A stretch of 64,000 bases of DNA from NCBI GenBank assembly GCA_951799445.1, contig OX637294.1, positions 18,873,452 through 18,937,451 on the forward strand, given 5' to 3'. Each line of letters starts with the position of its first letter. Position 1 is the first letter of the stretch. A program made the position numbers and the translations under genes. The notes under the pieces were generated by a model that saw nothing but the letters and a program-made list of their open reading frames with translations, searched no databases and was not told the DNA's origin. Source of the stretch: Pseudisothecium myosuroides (Eukaryota > Streptophyta > Bryopsida > Hypnales > Lembophyllaceae). Positions 44,032 to 56,772 of this stretch are shown here, in pieces.

Positions 44032-45545
44032 CTAAGTGGTGACACTGCGGTAAGGTCGTGCACTGGGGTGCAAGTTGGGTCTCGGTGGGGCGCCATTCCG
44101 CAATGGCAAAGGGTTGCCCTTCTCGTCGTATAGAATGAGACCCGAGAATTCCAGAGGAGCGCACCGCTCGCCGCGCAGAATGGCTCGTTGCCACACTGCT
44201 GGGCCTGTGCCGCTTTCTTCCTGAACGTCGTCAATGGGCCGAAGTGCATCCACCACGTCCACCTGCACAACGGACGTCTCTGGGAATGAGGATGAATTGC
44301 ACTCACACACACTAGTGCAAAACCTCCGTTGAAACTTAAAATTTTAAAAAAATTAGAAAATAATGAAACAGAAAAACACATTATGGAAATGGTGTTTGAA
44401 GTTTGAACCAAGCAGGTTGAGCTCTTTGATATTGGAAGTAAGTTTCTCATTTATTAACCGTAATGGTTCATCTGTGTAGAGGAGGCAAACATGTATGTGA
44501 CACATGTAGGAGAGCAAGGTTACTTTTGATTAGCAATGGCTGTTTCGGATTTATTGTGACCTTCTTTTGAGACCCTTGAGTGAGCGTTATTGAAGAGGAT
44601 TGAATAAGATTCTAGCACTGCGATTATGTGTAGTACCAAGAAAAAAAACGTTTGACCAAGATCCTCCTATGCAGGTTATGTAGTCCAAAATGTTGTTTGA
44701 ACCAACCCAAGAAGTTGAAACATCATCCCAATGCTGTGTTTTTAATTCATAGTTTTGGAACTAAGTGACTTCAATTTCTAATAATCACAACATAGCTTCA
44801 ACCAACCAGAAGGTTGAAACAACATGGCCCCTAACCGTTTTCTTGTCACGTCATAAGGTATGAGCACCCATAATGGTCACCTAAAATGTGCAGCATGCAT
44901 TCATTTCAAGTGCACATACCTTTCATCATGCCAAACCAAAATTCTCAAACAGTTGAGCAATACTGAATTTAAGGCGAACTAACAGTTTTGTGCCTAAACA
45001 ACCATAAAATTTCTTCGAATCCTGGTGTTGCTTCAACCAACGAACCAACCGGTGTAGGAACAACGTACATTCCAATGAAAGAGAATATTGACCAAATGTT
45101 GCAAAATTTGGCAAATGTTTTGTGCCGAAGATTGCAATTAGTTACGCCCGAGAGAGAGAGAAAGCGAGAGTGAGGAGCCCACCTGTGAAACGCAGTCGAA
45201 TCTGAAGCTTCCATTGCTGCGAAAGGACGACTTCCTGAAACTGCCATTACTAATCCTCAAAGACGACTTCCGAAACGAGCTCAGCTTCGCTTGAATCGCA
45301 GCTGCACTAAATCGGTGACTGAGCTTCCTGTTCGACTGCGTTTCCGCCGCGAGTTCGCCTTCGGGCTCGGACTCTCGGTTGAGCACTTGAGGGTTGCTGT
45401 GGGCGGCGCAGAGCGCCACCAGCTTCGTCACGCACACGAAGAAGATGACCAACGAGGAAAGAAGCGCCACCAATTGCAATGGAGGAGGGGAATGGAGGCC
45501 TCCGGCTCCAGGCGAAGAGCTCACCACCGATAGCCAACGACCCAT
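44032..45545 (-). CDS. Conserved plant membrane-anchored protein of unknown function, two exons
   Basis: Exon 1 (45545-45183) joins exon 2 (44277-44032) in phase 0 with GT-AG sites, giving 202 residues and a stop. The N-terminus MGRWLS precedes a single hydrophobic helix at about residues 23-47 (LQLVALLSSLVIFFVCVTKL), then a Ser/Arg-rich linker. Exon 2 carries VWQRAILRGERC (about 149-160) and LEFSGLILYDEKGNPL. The motif VWQ--IL-G--C-PL-FSG-I-YD recurs in land-plant proteins of similar size with no known function, as far as I recall. A single N-terminal anchor suggests the soluble part faces one side of a membrane; which membrane is not evident. The intron (44278-45182) holds repeats of TTCAACCAACC type. 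Confidence 0.78.
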
Positions 45546-45599
45546 GGCTGATATATCACCGACACTTCACCTCGGGACTCTTGTGTTACGCTCCTGAGA

Positions 45600-47200
45600 T
45601 TGGATGAACTATTTGTCACCAATGCAACAAAGCGCAACTTTTGTGAAAAGTCTGACCATTTTGGGGTATGCAGTCACATCGTCAATGCTCACAACACTAA
45701 GAAGCTCCCAACGTACTGTAAGCTCCCAATGTACTGAAAGCTCCACCAACATAAGTAAGGGCCAATCTGTGAAAACCTTTTGACTTTAAAACCGTAGCTA
45801 CGCAGGCAGATTTTCGGAACGATGGAGCGTGATCTTATCAACGAGACAAAGCTTTACCAACTACCGATCCTCCAGCAACACAACATAAGGTCAAATTCTG
45901 TACCAACTATCTGAAATTGGACGGACTATTCGGCTCCTAAGTATGCAACAAAGCGCAAGTTTTGTGAAAATTCTGAGCATTTTGGGGTAAGCGATCACGA
46001 CGTCAATGCTCACAAACTAAAGAAGCTCGCAATGTACTGTGAGCTGCCAATATTCTATCGATGAGGTTCCACCAACGTAAGTGCAAGTCGATTTGTGTAA
46101 ACCTCTGACTGTAAAACCGGTAATATGCAGTCAGATTTTCGAAATTATAGATTACTTACAGCACGAACGAGTGTGATGTTGTTAACGAACTGAAACTATA
46201 CCAAAAGTTCTATCCTCCACCAACACAACAAAGCACAAGATTTGTACACACTCTGACCATTTCGTGTGAACAGTCAGACCAATTTGTGTAAACCTCTGAC
46301 CATAAAACCGTCACAGACTACGCAGTCAGATTTTTGGAGATTACAGATTACAGCACGAAGGATCGTGATCTTACTGACGAACCGAGATTTTACCAACTGT
46401 CCTCCAGCAACACAACAGCAGGCCAAATTTTGCAAAACTCTTCCCACAAACTGCTTTAATTTTTGAATGAGAAGCTCCGCGCGTAACTATGCAGTCACGT
46501 CATCAAAGCTCACAAACCAATGCAAGAAGCTCCCAGAAGTAATGTAAGGCAGGTCCCAAAATTCTATGACCGAGCTTCCACGAACACTAGAAAGGTCAAT
46601 TTCAGCCAACCTTTAAACAGAATTAAAACTGTGCAAGTCAGAGCTCACAACTACAACACTAAGAAGCGCCCAAATTAAACGTGCCGTAAGCTCCAAAAAT
46701 CCTATCAACGAGCGTCCACCAACACAACGAACGCTTAATTTGTGACTTAAACCTCGCTCCAGCCCAATACAGTCGGGGCATCGAACCTCACACATTACAA
46801 CGTAACAGCTCCCCACAGAAGTATAAGCTCCCAAAAGTCGATGAACGAGCTTCCATCAACACTACAAGGCTAAATATATTGTCAGTGTAAACTCTGAACA
46901 CAAAACTGTGCAAGTCAGAGCTCACAAACGTAAACACCAACACTACGAAGCGCCAAAATCAATCAAACGTGCAATATGCTGCAAACTCCCAAAATCGTAT
47001 CAATGAGCTTCCACCACACAACGAATGAACGAAACCTCAAAGTTTCACACATCACAACACCAAGAAGCTCCCAAGAGACCTTTCAATACTAATACAAGCT
47101 CCCAAAATTCTACAAAAACGAGCTTCCACCAACACAAACAAAGGCCAAATAGTGTAAACCTCAGAATCTCGAGCTCACAAAGTACAATCGTGATCTTAAC
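45600..47200. repeat. Degenerate tandem repeats upstream of the membrane-protein gene
   Basis: The phrases AGCTCCCAA, GAGCTTCCACCAACAC, TGTGTAAACCTCTGAC and GTCAATGCTCACAA recur in the same order about every 190-330 bases across 1.6 kb. For instance, CATTTTGGGGTA occurs at 45655 and 45977, and CATTTCGTGTGA at 46257. Units have diverged and differ in length. No open frame spans the array. It begins about 55 bases 5' of the start codon of the gene at 44.0-45.5 kb. Confidence 0.65.
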
Positions 47201-47845
47201 CAATGCAGGGCTCAAATTAGTTGACTCACAAAAAATCATGTGTTCTCCACTTCGAATTAAGCGCATGGTGTCAGGTTGGAGTCAGGTCCTCGGTCTTCGA
47301 GTTCCTGTCCACCGGCAGGGACATGGAGAAAGCAGTCCACAGGACCAACGAAGCGCGCACCCCAAGGAACTGCAAGCAATTATCAGCACCGTGCACACAA
47401 CTCCCGAGACTCTGGACTCCAGACTCAAGAAGAAGACTCATGCAGCATCAGGGCTCATCAATCTTGGCATGAATTCCTGGCTGGGAGAGACGACATGAAC
47501 AAGAGTGGTTTGCAGTTGGTGCCCCATGTTGACGTCTTTTCCGAGTCAATGGGGAGTGCTCCGGTCTCTGGTGCGGCGCGGGAATCGGTAAAACGAGGTT
47601 CCATGTGCAAATATAGAGCCCACTCTACGACAATTGCGCATTGGCAGGGCAGTTGAGTGGTTCAGGGATCGAGAATTGCGGGAGATCAGGCAGTTGTGCA
47701 AGTGTTGTGTGAGTGTGTGTGTGAGTGATTGTTAATCCGTTTGGGAAAGGAAGTTAAAAGTTCGCTTTGGCATTCAAGCGGTGGTCGGTTACTGCTGGAC
47801 ATCCAAATTACCATAGCAAGCGCCACTAATAGCAACCAAATAATA
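47201..47845. other. Unassigned GC-richer stretch
   Basis: Three overlapping plus-strand frames (up to 157 residues) exist between 47025 and 47656 but none has a recognisable domain, and the composition (Ser/Thr/Gln/Arg-rich) differs from frame to frame as expected for non-coding DNA. A first exon of an unseen gene cannot be excluded. Confidence 0.3.
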
Positions 47846-47940
47846 CTCCCTCTGTCGATTTTTGAAAAAGACCCGTGTTTCCTTTGTTTTTCCTTTGTGT
47901 TTACAAAAGAAACACTAGTCTTTTTCAATAACAGAGGTAG
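47846..47940. mobile_element. Short Stowaway-like MITE
   Basis: TA followed by CTCCCTCTGTCGATTTTTGA; the other end reads TCAATAACAGAGGTAG. Inner pairs GAAAAAGAC / GTCTTTTTC and GTGTTTC / GAAACAC complete a 95-bp hairpin. Confidence 0.75.
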
Positions 47941-48609
47941 GATTTCAATTGGCAAATGAAAGGAGATTTTAATCATGCACCAGAGAATGCATCATTTAGA
48001 TATTGTAAACAAAAGTTATGATGGATTACAATAGTTACTTGGTAGACATTCTAAATTAGTTTCTTCAACAATAGGTACATGTAGAAAATGTACATAATGA
48101 AAACATTTATTCCAATGGTGTTTTTAGACACCTAGCGCATTTGGGTGTCCCTACCGTAGAAGGTGGTTACCCAACCTCAAACTTTCACTAAGCCAAATAA
48201 ATGTAAGAATCCGTACCCCTATTTTGTAGGTGATTATTTCTGTATCATTCTCCCATTTTACCTCAATCAGAAGGGGGTTTGAGTCCAAATATGAATTCAA
48301 ATTTCCAAATTTGATGATCAAGAGATAAAGAATTCATGCTTGTGCTTTCCAAAAGGTGAAACTTTTGGGGCATCCCTGCTTGATTCTTGCAATAAATGCT
48401 CGAGAGTGGGGCTCTCGGCTACAGTTCCAGTGGCATGAGTTTGGGGTTGTGTGAATTACTGGGACCACAGGTGGCTAAAGTTGGGGCAGGAAATCAGGTG
48501 GGCTTGCAGTGGGTCTCCTGCGCCGACCGTAACTATGTGAATTTCGTATAATTTCAATGAAATTTTGTGCAGTTTATAAGGAATTTCGTATATCAGGGAC
48601 GATTTATAC

Positions 48610-48722
48610 GTGGAGGCTGGGCCAAATTGTTGTGTAAGAGACCCAAAATCTTCACTTGTGATTGGACAAAAGGCTGAAATTTTTGTGCAACCGGCCTAGC
48701 ATCGAGGTGTAAAGTGTCCCTC
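48610..48722. repeat. Direct repeat, copy 1 (partner 52250-52380)
   Basis: Both copies contain TTGTTGTGTAAGAG, CACTTGTGATTGGACAAAAG and AGGTGTAAAGTGTCCCT. Function unknown. Confidence 0.7.
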
Positions 48723-49559
48723 ATTCTTGTCTCCACTACCGGATGTTGGAACTCAGATAAAGACAAAAGCAATTTTAGAAAATTTGTGTTCCTAAATTTT
48801 ACAAGGGACTACTAAGGCAAGAGGTCCATAAAATGCCCATTAAAGAACTGAAAATTAATTTGGGGAGGTTAGACTTCTTAAAATATTTTTTTGGTAAAAT
48901 TTTCTTCAAGGATAAATGAAATTGGCATGTGATCCAAGTCGTTTTATGTTTTTTGGAGCTTTGTGGAATTAGTTAGGAATTTTTGAAGTTGAAATACAAT
49001 AGTCACTGAAATATTTACTATTTGTACACTATTGGTGTATTGAGAAAGCAAAATTTACTTGTGCGATAGAAGATGCTTTTAGAACTAGAGCACTTTATAG
49101 ACCTCCTACCTCACTGTAAATTGCACTTTATACTTAGTTTGGCAGCAACTTCTGAATCTCAAAGCAAGAATCACAAGGTTTAATATGTTTTGTACACTAC
49201 AAGAGAAAGGGGTGTTTTAAGTGAGTTTTTAAGTATAGTCCTAGACACATGATTTTAAGTAATGATCTTTAAGGAGATTTTTAGCAAAATTTTACTTAAA
49301 ACACATGGTAATTGCATTTTCTACAATTGCACATCCTTTACACTGGTAGCCTACACCCGTTCAGGGTAACCCGTTATATACGATATATACTTGTAGTATT
49401 TTCATTACATTGTCAAAAAACAATGTTTTCAATTTTTGGATGAAAATGTATTAGGATAGATAGTACTCCGTACGTAACTAATCAAGTGGATGAAATTGTA
49501 ACAAAGGATGTGGCATTATGAACTTGATAAGATAGATTTAGCTTTGTTCAACCTATTGT
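48723..49559. other. Gene-free stretch with a shared repeat
   Basis: 48885-49125 matches 22615-22890. The rest has no recognised gene. CTCCGTACG at 49467 resembles a degraded Stowaway end. Confidence 0.45.
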
Positions 49560-49649
49560 GAACACATTTTAAAGCCCATATATCCTCAAGGCCATGTCAT
49601 TAAGGTGGTGTGTACTACAATTGTACCCACTTAAAAAGTGCAAGTTACA

Positions 49650-51030
49650 CAAAGGTGCATGTTGAAGTTTTTAATGTACCAATAATGAATGTTGTTGCAG
49701 ACACTAAATGTCTGATGGATGACAGAGAATCCTTTAGTGTAAGACAAAAGTGCAAGTGTTCATGTTTGGAATTTTGTGCAAAAAGGGTAAGTCTTGTACA
49801 ATGGTTTGACCTCCAATGAGTGCTTCGGGTTTTTTTTAACCCCTAAAGTCCCGTTGTCCCCTCGGGGGACAAAATGGATTTCGGGCAGGCTCCTACGGTC
49901 TCAATATTTGTTGTAATTTTTTGAATTTTTTTGTGAAGATAGAGAATCACATTAGCTTTCCAAAAATGTAATTTTTATTTCAATCGGTGCCCGGGAGCAA
50001 AAGTTATGGCACAAAAATCCCAAATTTTAGTTCGGCGGGCAGAAAAAGACCCTCACAAAAACTTTAAATTAAAATTAAAAAAAAATTGTTTCATATAGAT
50101 TTTATTTTTATCTACATGAGAAGCTTTGATTCATTCCATTTGGATTTGTTATGCAAAAGTTATAGACAATCTTATTTTTCGGGCAATTAGAGCATCTTCT
50201 TGAAAAAATAACTTGTAGAGTTCATTTCTGAATTCAATTTTGATATTTTTTCAAAAAAAAATGTTTCACAAGGTTAAGATTTCTTTCTAGAACAATCTGA
50301 CCGTTGAGATTAGTATATTTCAACTCTATCTTAGAGCTATTAATGATTTAATTTTTCCTTCAATCTTAAACCTACTTCTACTTAACAATTTTTTAATGAG
50401 TGAAAACTAAGTGTTTCTTTTTTGAAATTTTTTTCCTAAATTCTCAACTCAATTCTTCATCATATAAAATTATAAATTCAAAATCATTAGAGCAAAAATT
50501 TTAAGTTAAGAAGGTTCAAAGCCAAAAAATGTAGTTGAGCAAGGTGCAAAAAAACTTGATTCCTTCACTTTAAATGCAAATATCTTGCAATCTATACGGT
50601 CAAAGTTTTTGAAATTTCTTCCACACATTCTTTCACTAGTCTAGTACAAGATCCTACGGTTAAATATGCAAAAAAAAACATTTAAATTTATTTTTTACTC
50701 TTTGCTATAGAAATGGCAGTTTTGAGTCGTTTTTGATGGAAAAATGACCTTGGGACTTTAGGGGTTAAGAAGATCATTAACACTATAGTAGAAAGGATGA
50801 TTTCCAAGGTGACCAACCTGTTCCTACATGGTGAACCCTATAAAGATGCAACAGACCATATGAATGACAGAGAATCCCTCTATGTAAGACAAAATTAAAT
50901 ATTGGTTCATCCTTAGAATTTTGTGCAAAGAGGAAGGTCTTACACAATAGTTTGACCTCCAATGAGTACTCTTTTTTTTTTAAGTAGACAATTAACACTG
51001 TACCAAAAAGGATGATTTCAAAAGTGGCCA
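49650..51030. repeat. Tandem host repeat, one unit split by a TTAA element
   Basis: Unit 1 (about 49700-49835 and 50769-50830) and unit 2 (about 50855-51030) share ACAGAGAATCC, GTAAGACAAAA, GGAATTTTGTGCAAA, GTTTGACCTCCAATGAGT and AAAGGATGATTTC. Unit 1 is interrupted at TTAA by the element at 49840-50764; unit 2 has a single uninterrupted TTAA at 50980-50983. An inverted fragment lies at about 56145-56255. Confidence 0.8.
49840..50764. mobile_element. piggyBac-type non-autonomous element, copy 3
   Basis: TTAA at 49836-49839 and 50765-50768; ends CCCCTAAAGTCCC and GGGACTTTAGGGG are perfect inverted repeats. 925 bases, AT-rich, no coding capacity. It aligns well along its length with 54533-55456 (GGGGGACAAA, TTTCGGGC, TTATGGCACAAA versus TTATGACCAAAT, TTTTTCGGGCA.TTAGAGCAT). 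Confidence 0.92.
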
Positions 51031-53108
51031 ACCTGTCCTTCCATGGTTAGTGCATACCCTACCTTTGATAGGGTTGAGTGTATCAGCATATCCCACTTGC
51101 ACTGTGACTGTACGTATTACACCCATGTAACCGTGAGTTCATAGGTTGGTAAACCTAAAGCATGTCTTCATGAGGTGGCCAACAACAAACGTGAACTTCA
51201 CGTTGATTCTTCAGTTGTTCCGAAGGAGCGTGGGCAACCTGTGATTCCTCATCCCTCAAATAAAAATCGAAACATTCAGTTGACTTGGATATCCTCAGTC
51301 AGTGCTTATCGTTTGGATTCATCAGATATCATCACTTTCCACGACGACGATGACCTCAATATCTAGGCAACGATGGATCGTTGGAGCAGGGTTGGTTCAA
51401 TCAAGCTTCCTCTAACTTGCGTTTGAGGAACATCTTTGTTGCAATGTAATGTGTTGCGGATGAAAATTAAAAATTAGAGCGGACTTCCATGTACCAGAAC
51501 CAGTCAAACTTGTGCAGAAAAAACAAAAGAAATTCCAGGATTCAATATGGAAGTGTGCAACATTTGCAAGGAGAAGAATTGGAATTGTTATCCAGCAAAA
51601 TTTGAGGGAGAGGCTTGTGAAGGCGACTCTTTCCAACTTTTGGAAAAGTAGATTTAACATTGGATTTTAACTTTTGGGTTGCTTAGTTTGACAACCATTT
51701 AGTTTCTCCCTACTCATCTAGTCTAGAAGTGAAAACATCATGAAAACTTGGTGCAGGCAATTCCGCCCACTCTTCCGAGTTGGATACAGTTCGTTCTTAT
51801 TAGTTTCTGCTGCGAAGCTGATGAGTGGGCTGGCTCTTTGAGTGAGAGTTTGTTCGTAATAAAGAGGACTGCGGTACAAACTGGGTGAAGGGACAAGAAA
51901 TTTAAGTGAATGTTGTAGCATCTTTAAAAGCTATTAATTTTCATGTTAGTTGATCCGGCATGAGTACAAGGAGCTGGGCACTTATGATGGGATCGACGGC
52001 ACAGTGTAAATCTCTCCGATAGCGTTCATGGGAAAGACATCTACCGATAACCGCTTCAAGTAACTGAAGGGGAGCATTTGTGAGACAATAATAAAAGCCA
52101 GCAGCGACAGTTATTTTCGGCCTCCATCAAGTTAGCACTTTGCTCAAATTGCTCAAAGTTCAAAATGAGCTGTTGCAAATTGATCTTGTTCACAAGAACT
52201 TTGGTTCTTTGGTGGAATTGGCGCACATCAAATCAAGGACGATGTGCACCTACAGGCCAGGCTAATTTGTTGTGTAAGAGGCCCAAAATCCTCACTTGTG
52301 ATTGGACAAAAGTCTGAAATTTGTCCAATCGGCCTCAAGGGAATGGCTTGGCCTTCAGGTGTAAAGTGTCCCTTAAGAGTCTGTTTGTTCAAGGTCCCAC
52401 GTTAGTGCCTACAAGCAAGCTACAAGCATCCTCAGTGTCCCCATTATTGCACCTTTGCTATGGTAACTAAGCGGTGAAGCAAAATAAAACAAGGCCTAAG
52501 GCAACCTTCAAGCTCCTTGTCACTATTGCAAGTGGTAGGATCTACACATTTTTGGGTAAAATGTTTAAAAGATGAAATCCAACCATTTGGGAAGAGTTGA
52601 AAATACTTATTTTTGAAACCCAAGCATCATGATCTTGCAATTGGAAAGGTTTTGTATTTGAAATTTTAGGAGAATGTACTTTAACAAATCGACTAAAAAA
52701 TCCTATATTTGGGTTTGTTAAAATATAAATATAGATGAAGATTTTAGCCTTGTTTTGGAGAATAGTATTTCAAAGAAAGTTTTGGCTTCAATATATGAAT
52801 TCAAAGAACTTTAGGGATTAAGGCGCTTCAACGACTTTGTTGTTCATTTTACATGAGGATGATTTCCATCTATCATTTGGTATCAAGGGATTTTGATGGT
52901 CTTGCTACTCCTGTAAGTTAATTTTGGGGTCATTTGAAGTTATAATTTATATTAAACAATGGATATTTTTAACAACTCTATAAAGATTGTCATTCATTAA
53001 AAGAACCACCAAAGATAAAATTTTCCTTGTTACTTTCAAAATGCATGCAATAAGAAGTACCTTTTGGAGACCTCCATACAATATACAATTTATTAGTTTA
53101 CATATAAT
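51031..53108. other. Gene-free stretch with a direct repeat
   Basis: Contains the second copy of the 48.6 kb repeat at 52250-52380. Open frames up to 82 residues lack recognisable motifs. Confidence 0.4.
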
Positions 53109-53844
53109 GGGTATACAAACACCAAGAAACACCTGTCGATTTTGTTGCATTTTCACAGTACTCATGCTTTTTTTTCTGGAGTACTTTAAAATTAGAAAAA
53201 CAAATTTTAAATTAAAAAAAAAATATGGCCAATGTATATACCTTTAAGATGAAGATATCCAAGGAAGGAAAAGCATAGAAAAATTCTCTAAGTAGGAGAA
53301 CTAGAAAAGCGCCAAATGTCAAGAAAATAGATATTTTGATGCTTTAATTAGTAAAAAATAGGATTAAAATTTAAATTTTTTTTAAAAATGTCCATTTGTA
53401 ATAACTCTATGGAAATGGTCATTCACCAAAAGAACCACCAAAATAATATTTAATGTATTCTGAAATGTAAGAAGAAAGAAGCTCTTTTTGTGGACTTCCA
53501 CACAATACAAAATTAACTATTTTTAGAATTCCTTCCTTGCATAGCTACAAGTCTACTAGAAGACCATTTTCTTCAAATTTCAGCTCCAAATTCGTTTTTT
53601 TGGGTACTAAATAATACTAAAAACCCCAAATTGGCAAGTGTGACATGAAATTGGGGGCTAATTTTGGACAGTAAAACATTTTTGAAAATTGCAAAAAAAA
53701 AATAGGCAAGGTGTATAATGGTCATGAGCACCTTCCCGATAAATCTTAAATCATTTGGATTCAAAATGCAAAAGTTATGCCCAAAAAACAAATCAACATG
53801 TAGAGTGTGACGCAAAATAGTACAAGTGTTTCTTGCAATCACCC
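53109..53844 (-). mobile_element. GGGTGAATG-family element, third copy
   Basis: Right end GTGTTTCTTGCAATCACCC; left end GGGTATACAAACACCAAGAA is degenerate. The body aligns inversely with 19930-20981 without the nested MITE (TTTGAGCCATTTGG-type words, GGCAAGGTGTATAATGGTCA, AAAGTTATGCCCAAAAA). Confidence 0.65.
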
Positions 53845-54532
53845 TTAGGTTTGATATATTTTAAAATGTCAAATCTCTCTTCCAAATTAATTATAGAACT
53901 ATAATAATAGCAAATAGATTTAAGTTAAAAATTGCCATCTCTACCTTTACAATGAATTACAATTGCAATAGATCACTTGGGCATACAAGGTGTGACAAAA
54001 AAAAATTCTTGCATTTATGTATATATGCTTTCATATACTAAAACTATGACACTGTATTTTTTTTGAAACTTAAGATTAGAATGTAGAATTTTCAAAGTGC
54101 ACAAGTAAAGCTTGGTTCTAAATAATAGATCCAGCATTGTAAAGTTAAGAAGAAGAGACAATATTTGTGGGAGGTAAAGTTTAAGGGACAATACTAGAAT
54201 TGATTAATAATGTTTAACTTGAAACCTTAAAGGACCGAATAGCATTTTTTTTACTACTTAGTATTTTCAGACATCCAATGACAAATGGAATTTTTAATTT
54301 TTTTAATTTTTTAATATTTTCACAGAACCAAGTATTAAGAAATATCTTTCAAGTGGAATAATTTTCAAAACTTTTGACTATAGGGTTAAATAGTTATTGC
54401 ATGATGAGTAGTTTTATTTTCAATAAGGACATTTAAAACTCATAAAAAATATTTATTTTTCAAAAACTTACAAATGCTTATATATATGTATTGATGTATA
54501 CAGAAAGCTTCAATTCTTTCTATTACACTTAA

Positions 54533-55456
54533 CCCCTAAAGGCCCATTGTCCCTTTGGGGGACAAATGGGATTTCGGGCTGGTACCTACGGGCTGAATTT
54601 TTGTCGTGATTTTTTGAAACTTTTTTTGGAGGTAGAAAAGCTGATTAGCTTTGTGAGAATATAATTTTTTTCACAATCGGTGCCTGGGAACAACAGTTAT
54701 GACCAAATAAGCTCAAAACAACGGAAGGCGGGCAGCCTGGGTAGCAAAAAAAATTGGCAAAAGTTTGAATTTTTTAAATATTTTTTTCTCACAGATTATA
54801 TTTTCTCTACCTGGAAAGCTTTGATTCATTTCATTTGGATTTGTTATGAGAAAGTTATGGATATTCTTGTTTTTCGGGCAGTTAGAGCATCTTCTTGAAA
54901 AAAATAACTTGTAGGATTTATTTCTCAATGCAATTTTTCGAATTTAAAAAAAATAAAAAATAAATCTCATGGTTTAGTTTACTTTCTAGAACAATCTCAC
55001 CATTTTGATTAGTGTATTTTAATTCCATCTAAAATATATTAATATTTTAGATTTTCTTTCTATCTTGTACCTACTTCTACTTAACAATTTTTTTTAGGAA
55101 TGATAATTAAGTTTTTTTGAATTTTTTTTCCCTAGACTCTCAACTCAATTTTCCACTATAAAAATTTACAGCACAAAACTCTGTAGTACAAAAATTTTAA
55201 GCTAAAAATGTTCAAAGTCACAAAATCTAGTCCCGCAATGTGCTGAAAAACTTATTTGTTCCACTTTAAACGCAAATATCTTGCAATCTGTGCGGTCAAA
55301 AATTCTGAATTTTTTTCCATACATTCTCATACTAGTTAGGTGTAAGATCCTACGGTTAGATGTAAAAAAAACATTTTTCAATTCTTTTACTCTTTGCTTT
55401 AGAAATGGCAGTTTTGAATGTTTTTTGACAGAAAAAAGGCCTTGGGCCTTTAGGGG
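54533..55456. mobile_element. piggyBac-type non-autonomous element, copy 4
   Basis: TTAA at 54529-54532 and 55457-55460; ends CCCCTAAAGGCCCA and (G)GGCCTTTAGGGG. 924 bases, one base shorter than copy 3 and similar along its length. Confidence 0.92.
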
Positions 55457-55460
55457 TTAA

Positions 55461-56262
55461 AGAGGTGAAAGTTTGAGGAGTTTATTTTGCTAATAGTGTA
55501 GAATTTCTTACCAAAATAAAATTTTGAAGGTTTATCTCTTTTTTTCTTTTTAATATTTCTACAGAAATAGAAAAGAAAGTGTAGACTTCTTATTACAATA
55601 TTAGTATTGTTGGGATTGACTTTTTTCAACTCTATATCTAAGTTATGAATTTTGTGTGTTTCTAGTCATGGTGTACTTCCTTCTATTTAGTACTTTTCAA
55701 TGAGTGAATATGAAGATTATTTTGTTGAATTTTTTTCCTACGTATTTTCAACTTATTTCTTCAACATAATCTATTCCAAGATCTTCTCCATTACAAGATA
55801 TAAGACACGCATGTTATGAAATAAAAGGTTTGAAAAATGAAAGTTCACCATTTGGAAAGATATCATAATCTTGCAAATGGTGAGTTTTTTATTGTCTTAA
55901 ATTTCAGGAGGATACATTTAAAAAAGTAAACTAAGAGATCCAATGGTTGAATCTACCAAAATTGGAAATTATCAAAAATATTTTGAGCATGGTTTTCAAA
56001 AAAGATGATTTGAAATAGTTTTTGGCCAAATCGCATCAAAAAACTTTAATTCCAGAAGGACGGATTGGTCATCGTAGAATCAACATTTTTGATACTGAGT
56101 AAATTATTTGTTTAAAAAATCCCCAAAGCTGCACTCATTGGAGGTCAAACTACTATGCATGACCTTAACCTTTTCAAACAAAATTCCAAAGATGAATATT
56201 TGCACTTCTATCCTAAATAAAAGGATTCCGTCAGTCTATCATTCATAGTACACTTAAAGGTA
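55461..56262. other. Gene-free stretch
   Basis: AT-rich, with an inverted fragment of the 49.7 kb host repeat at about 56145-56255. No gene seen. Confidence 0.4.
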
Positions 56263-56629
56263 AGGTAGCAACACCCATAACTGTCAATTTAAGCAATTTA
56301 GCATAGTTGGAGTCACATTTTTCTTAAAAAATATTTCTCAGTATTAGCAGCTGAAAATCGTATTAGCAACTGAAAATCATGAATTTTGAAAAAATAAAAA
56401 AATTGGATAAGGCATTTAATTTCTGTAAATTTTCAAAGTAGAACTCCCTAGGGCACTGTAAACCACACTTTAATAAAGTTGCCTTGATTTTGGCACCAAA
56501 ATCTAAAAAAAGTAGAGCCCACCAACCACAATTAAAAATGGACCTGATTTCAAGGTACTTTTGGAGACACTTGTAGAGAACTCTACAATCAAAGTATGAA
56601 TAAATTGATGGTTATGAGTGCTGCTACCT
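56263..56629. mobile_element. TA-flanked MITE with AGGTAGCA ends
   Basis: TA (56261-56262), then AGGTAGCAACACCCATAAC; the right side reads GTTATGAGTGCTGCTACCT, then TA (56630-56631). 367 bases without coding function. The ACACCC word next to the end recalls the families at 16508 and 57976. Confidence 0.75.
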
Positions 56630-56772
56630 TACGTTCACATGTGGTGTTAGGGGTGATGTTTGCAATGTGAATCTGATCCAAAAATAGGTCTAATTTGTTC
56701 CCAAGCCCCTGAATAACCACACCAAGTGCAAACATACCTAGGTGTGCACAACCAGCATCCTTTGAGGGTTAA

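Noticed and set aside
43932..44450. 172-residue minus-strand frame across 43.9-44.45 kb
   Set aside because: It is the wrong frame over exon 2 of the membrane-protein gene; the correct frame joins exon 1 in phase and carries the conserved VWQ--IL-G--C motif.
47025..47656. Overlapping plus-strand frames of 126-157 residues
   Set aside because: Three frames compete, none shows a known domain, and the first half lies in the degenerate repeat array.
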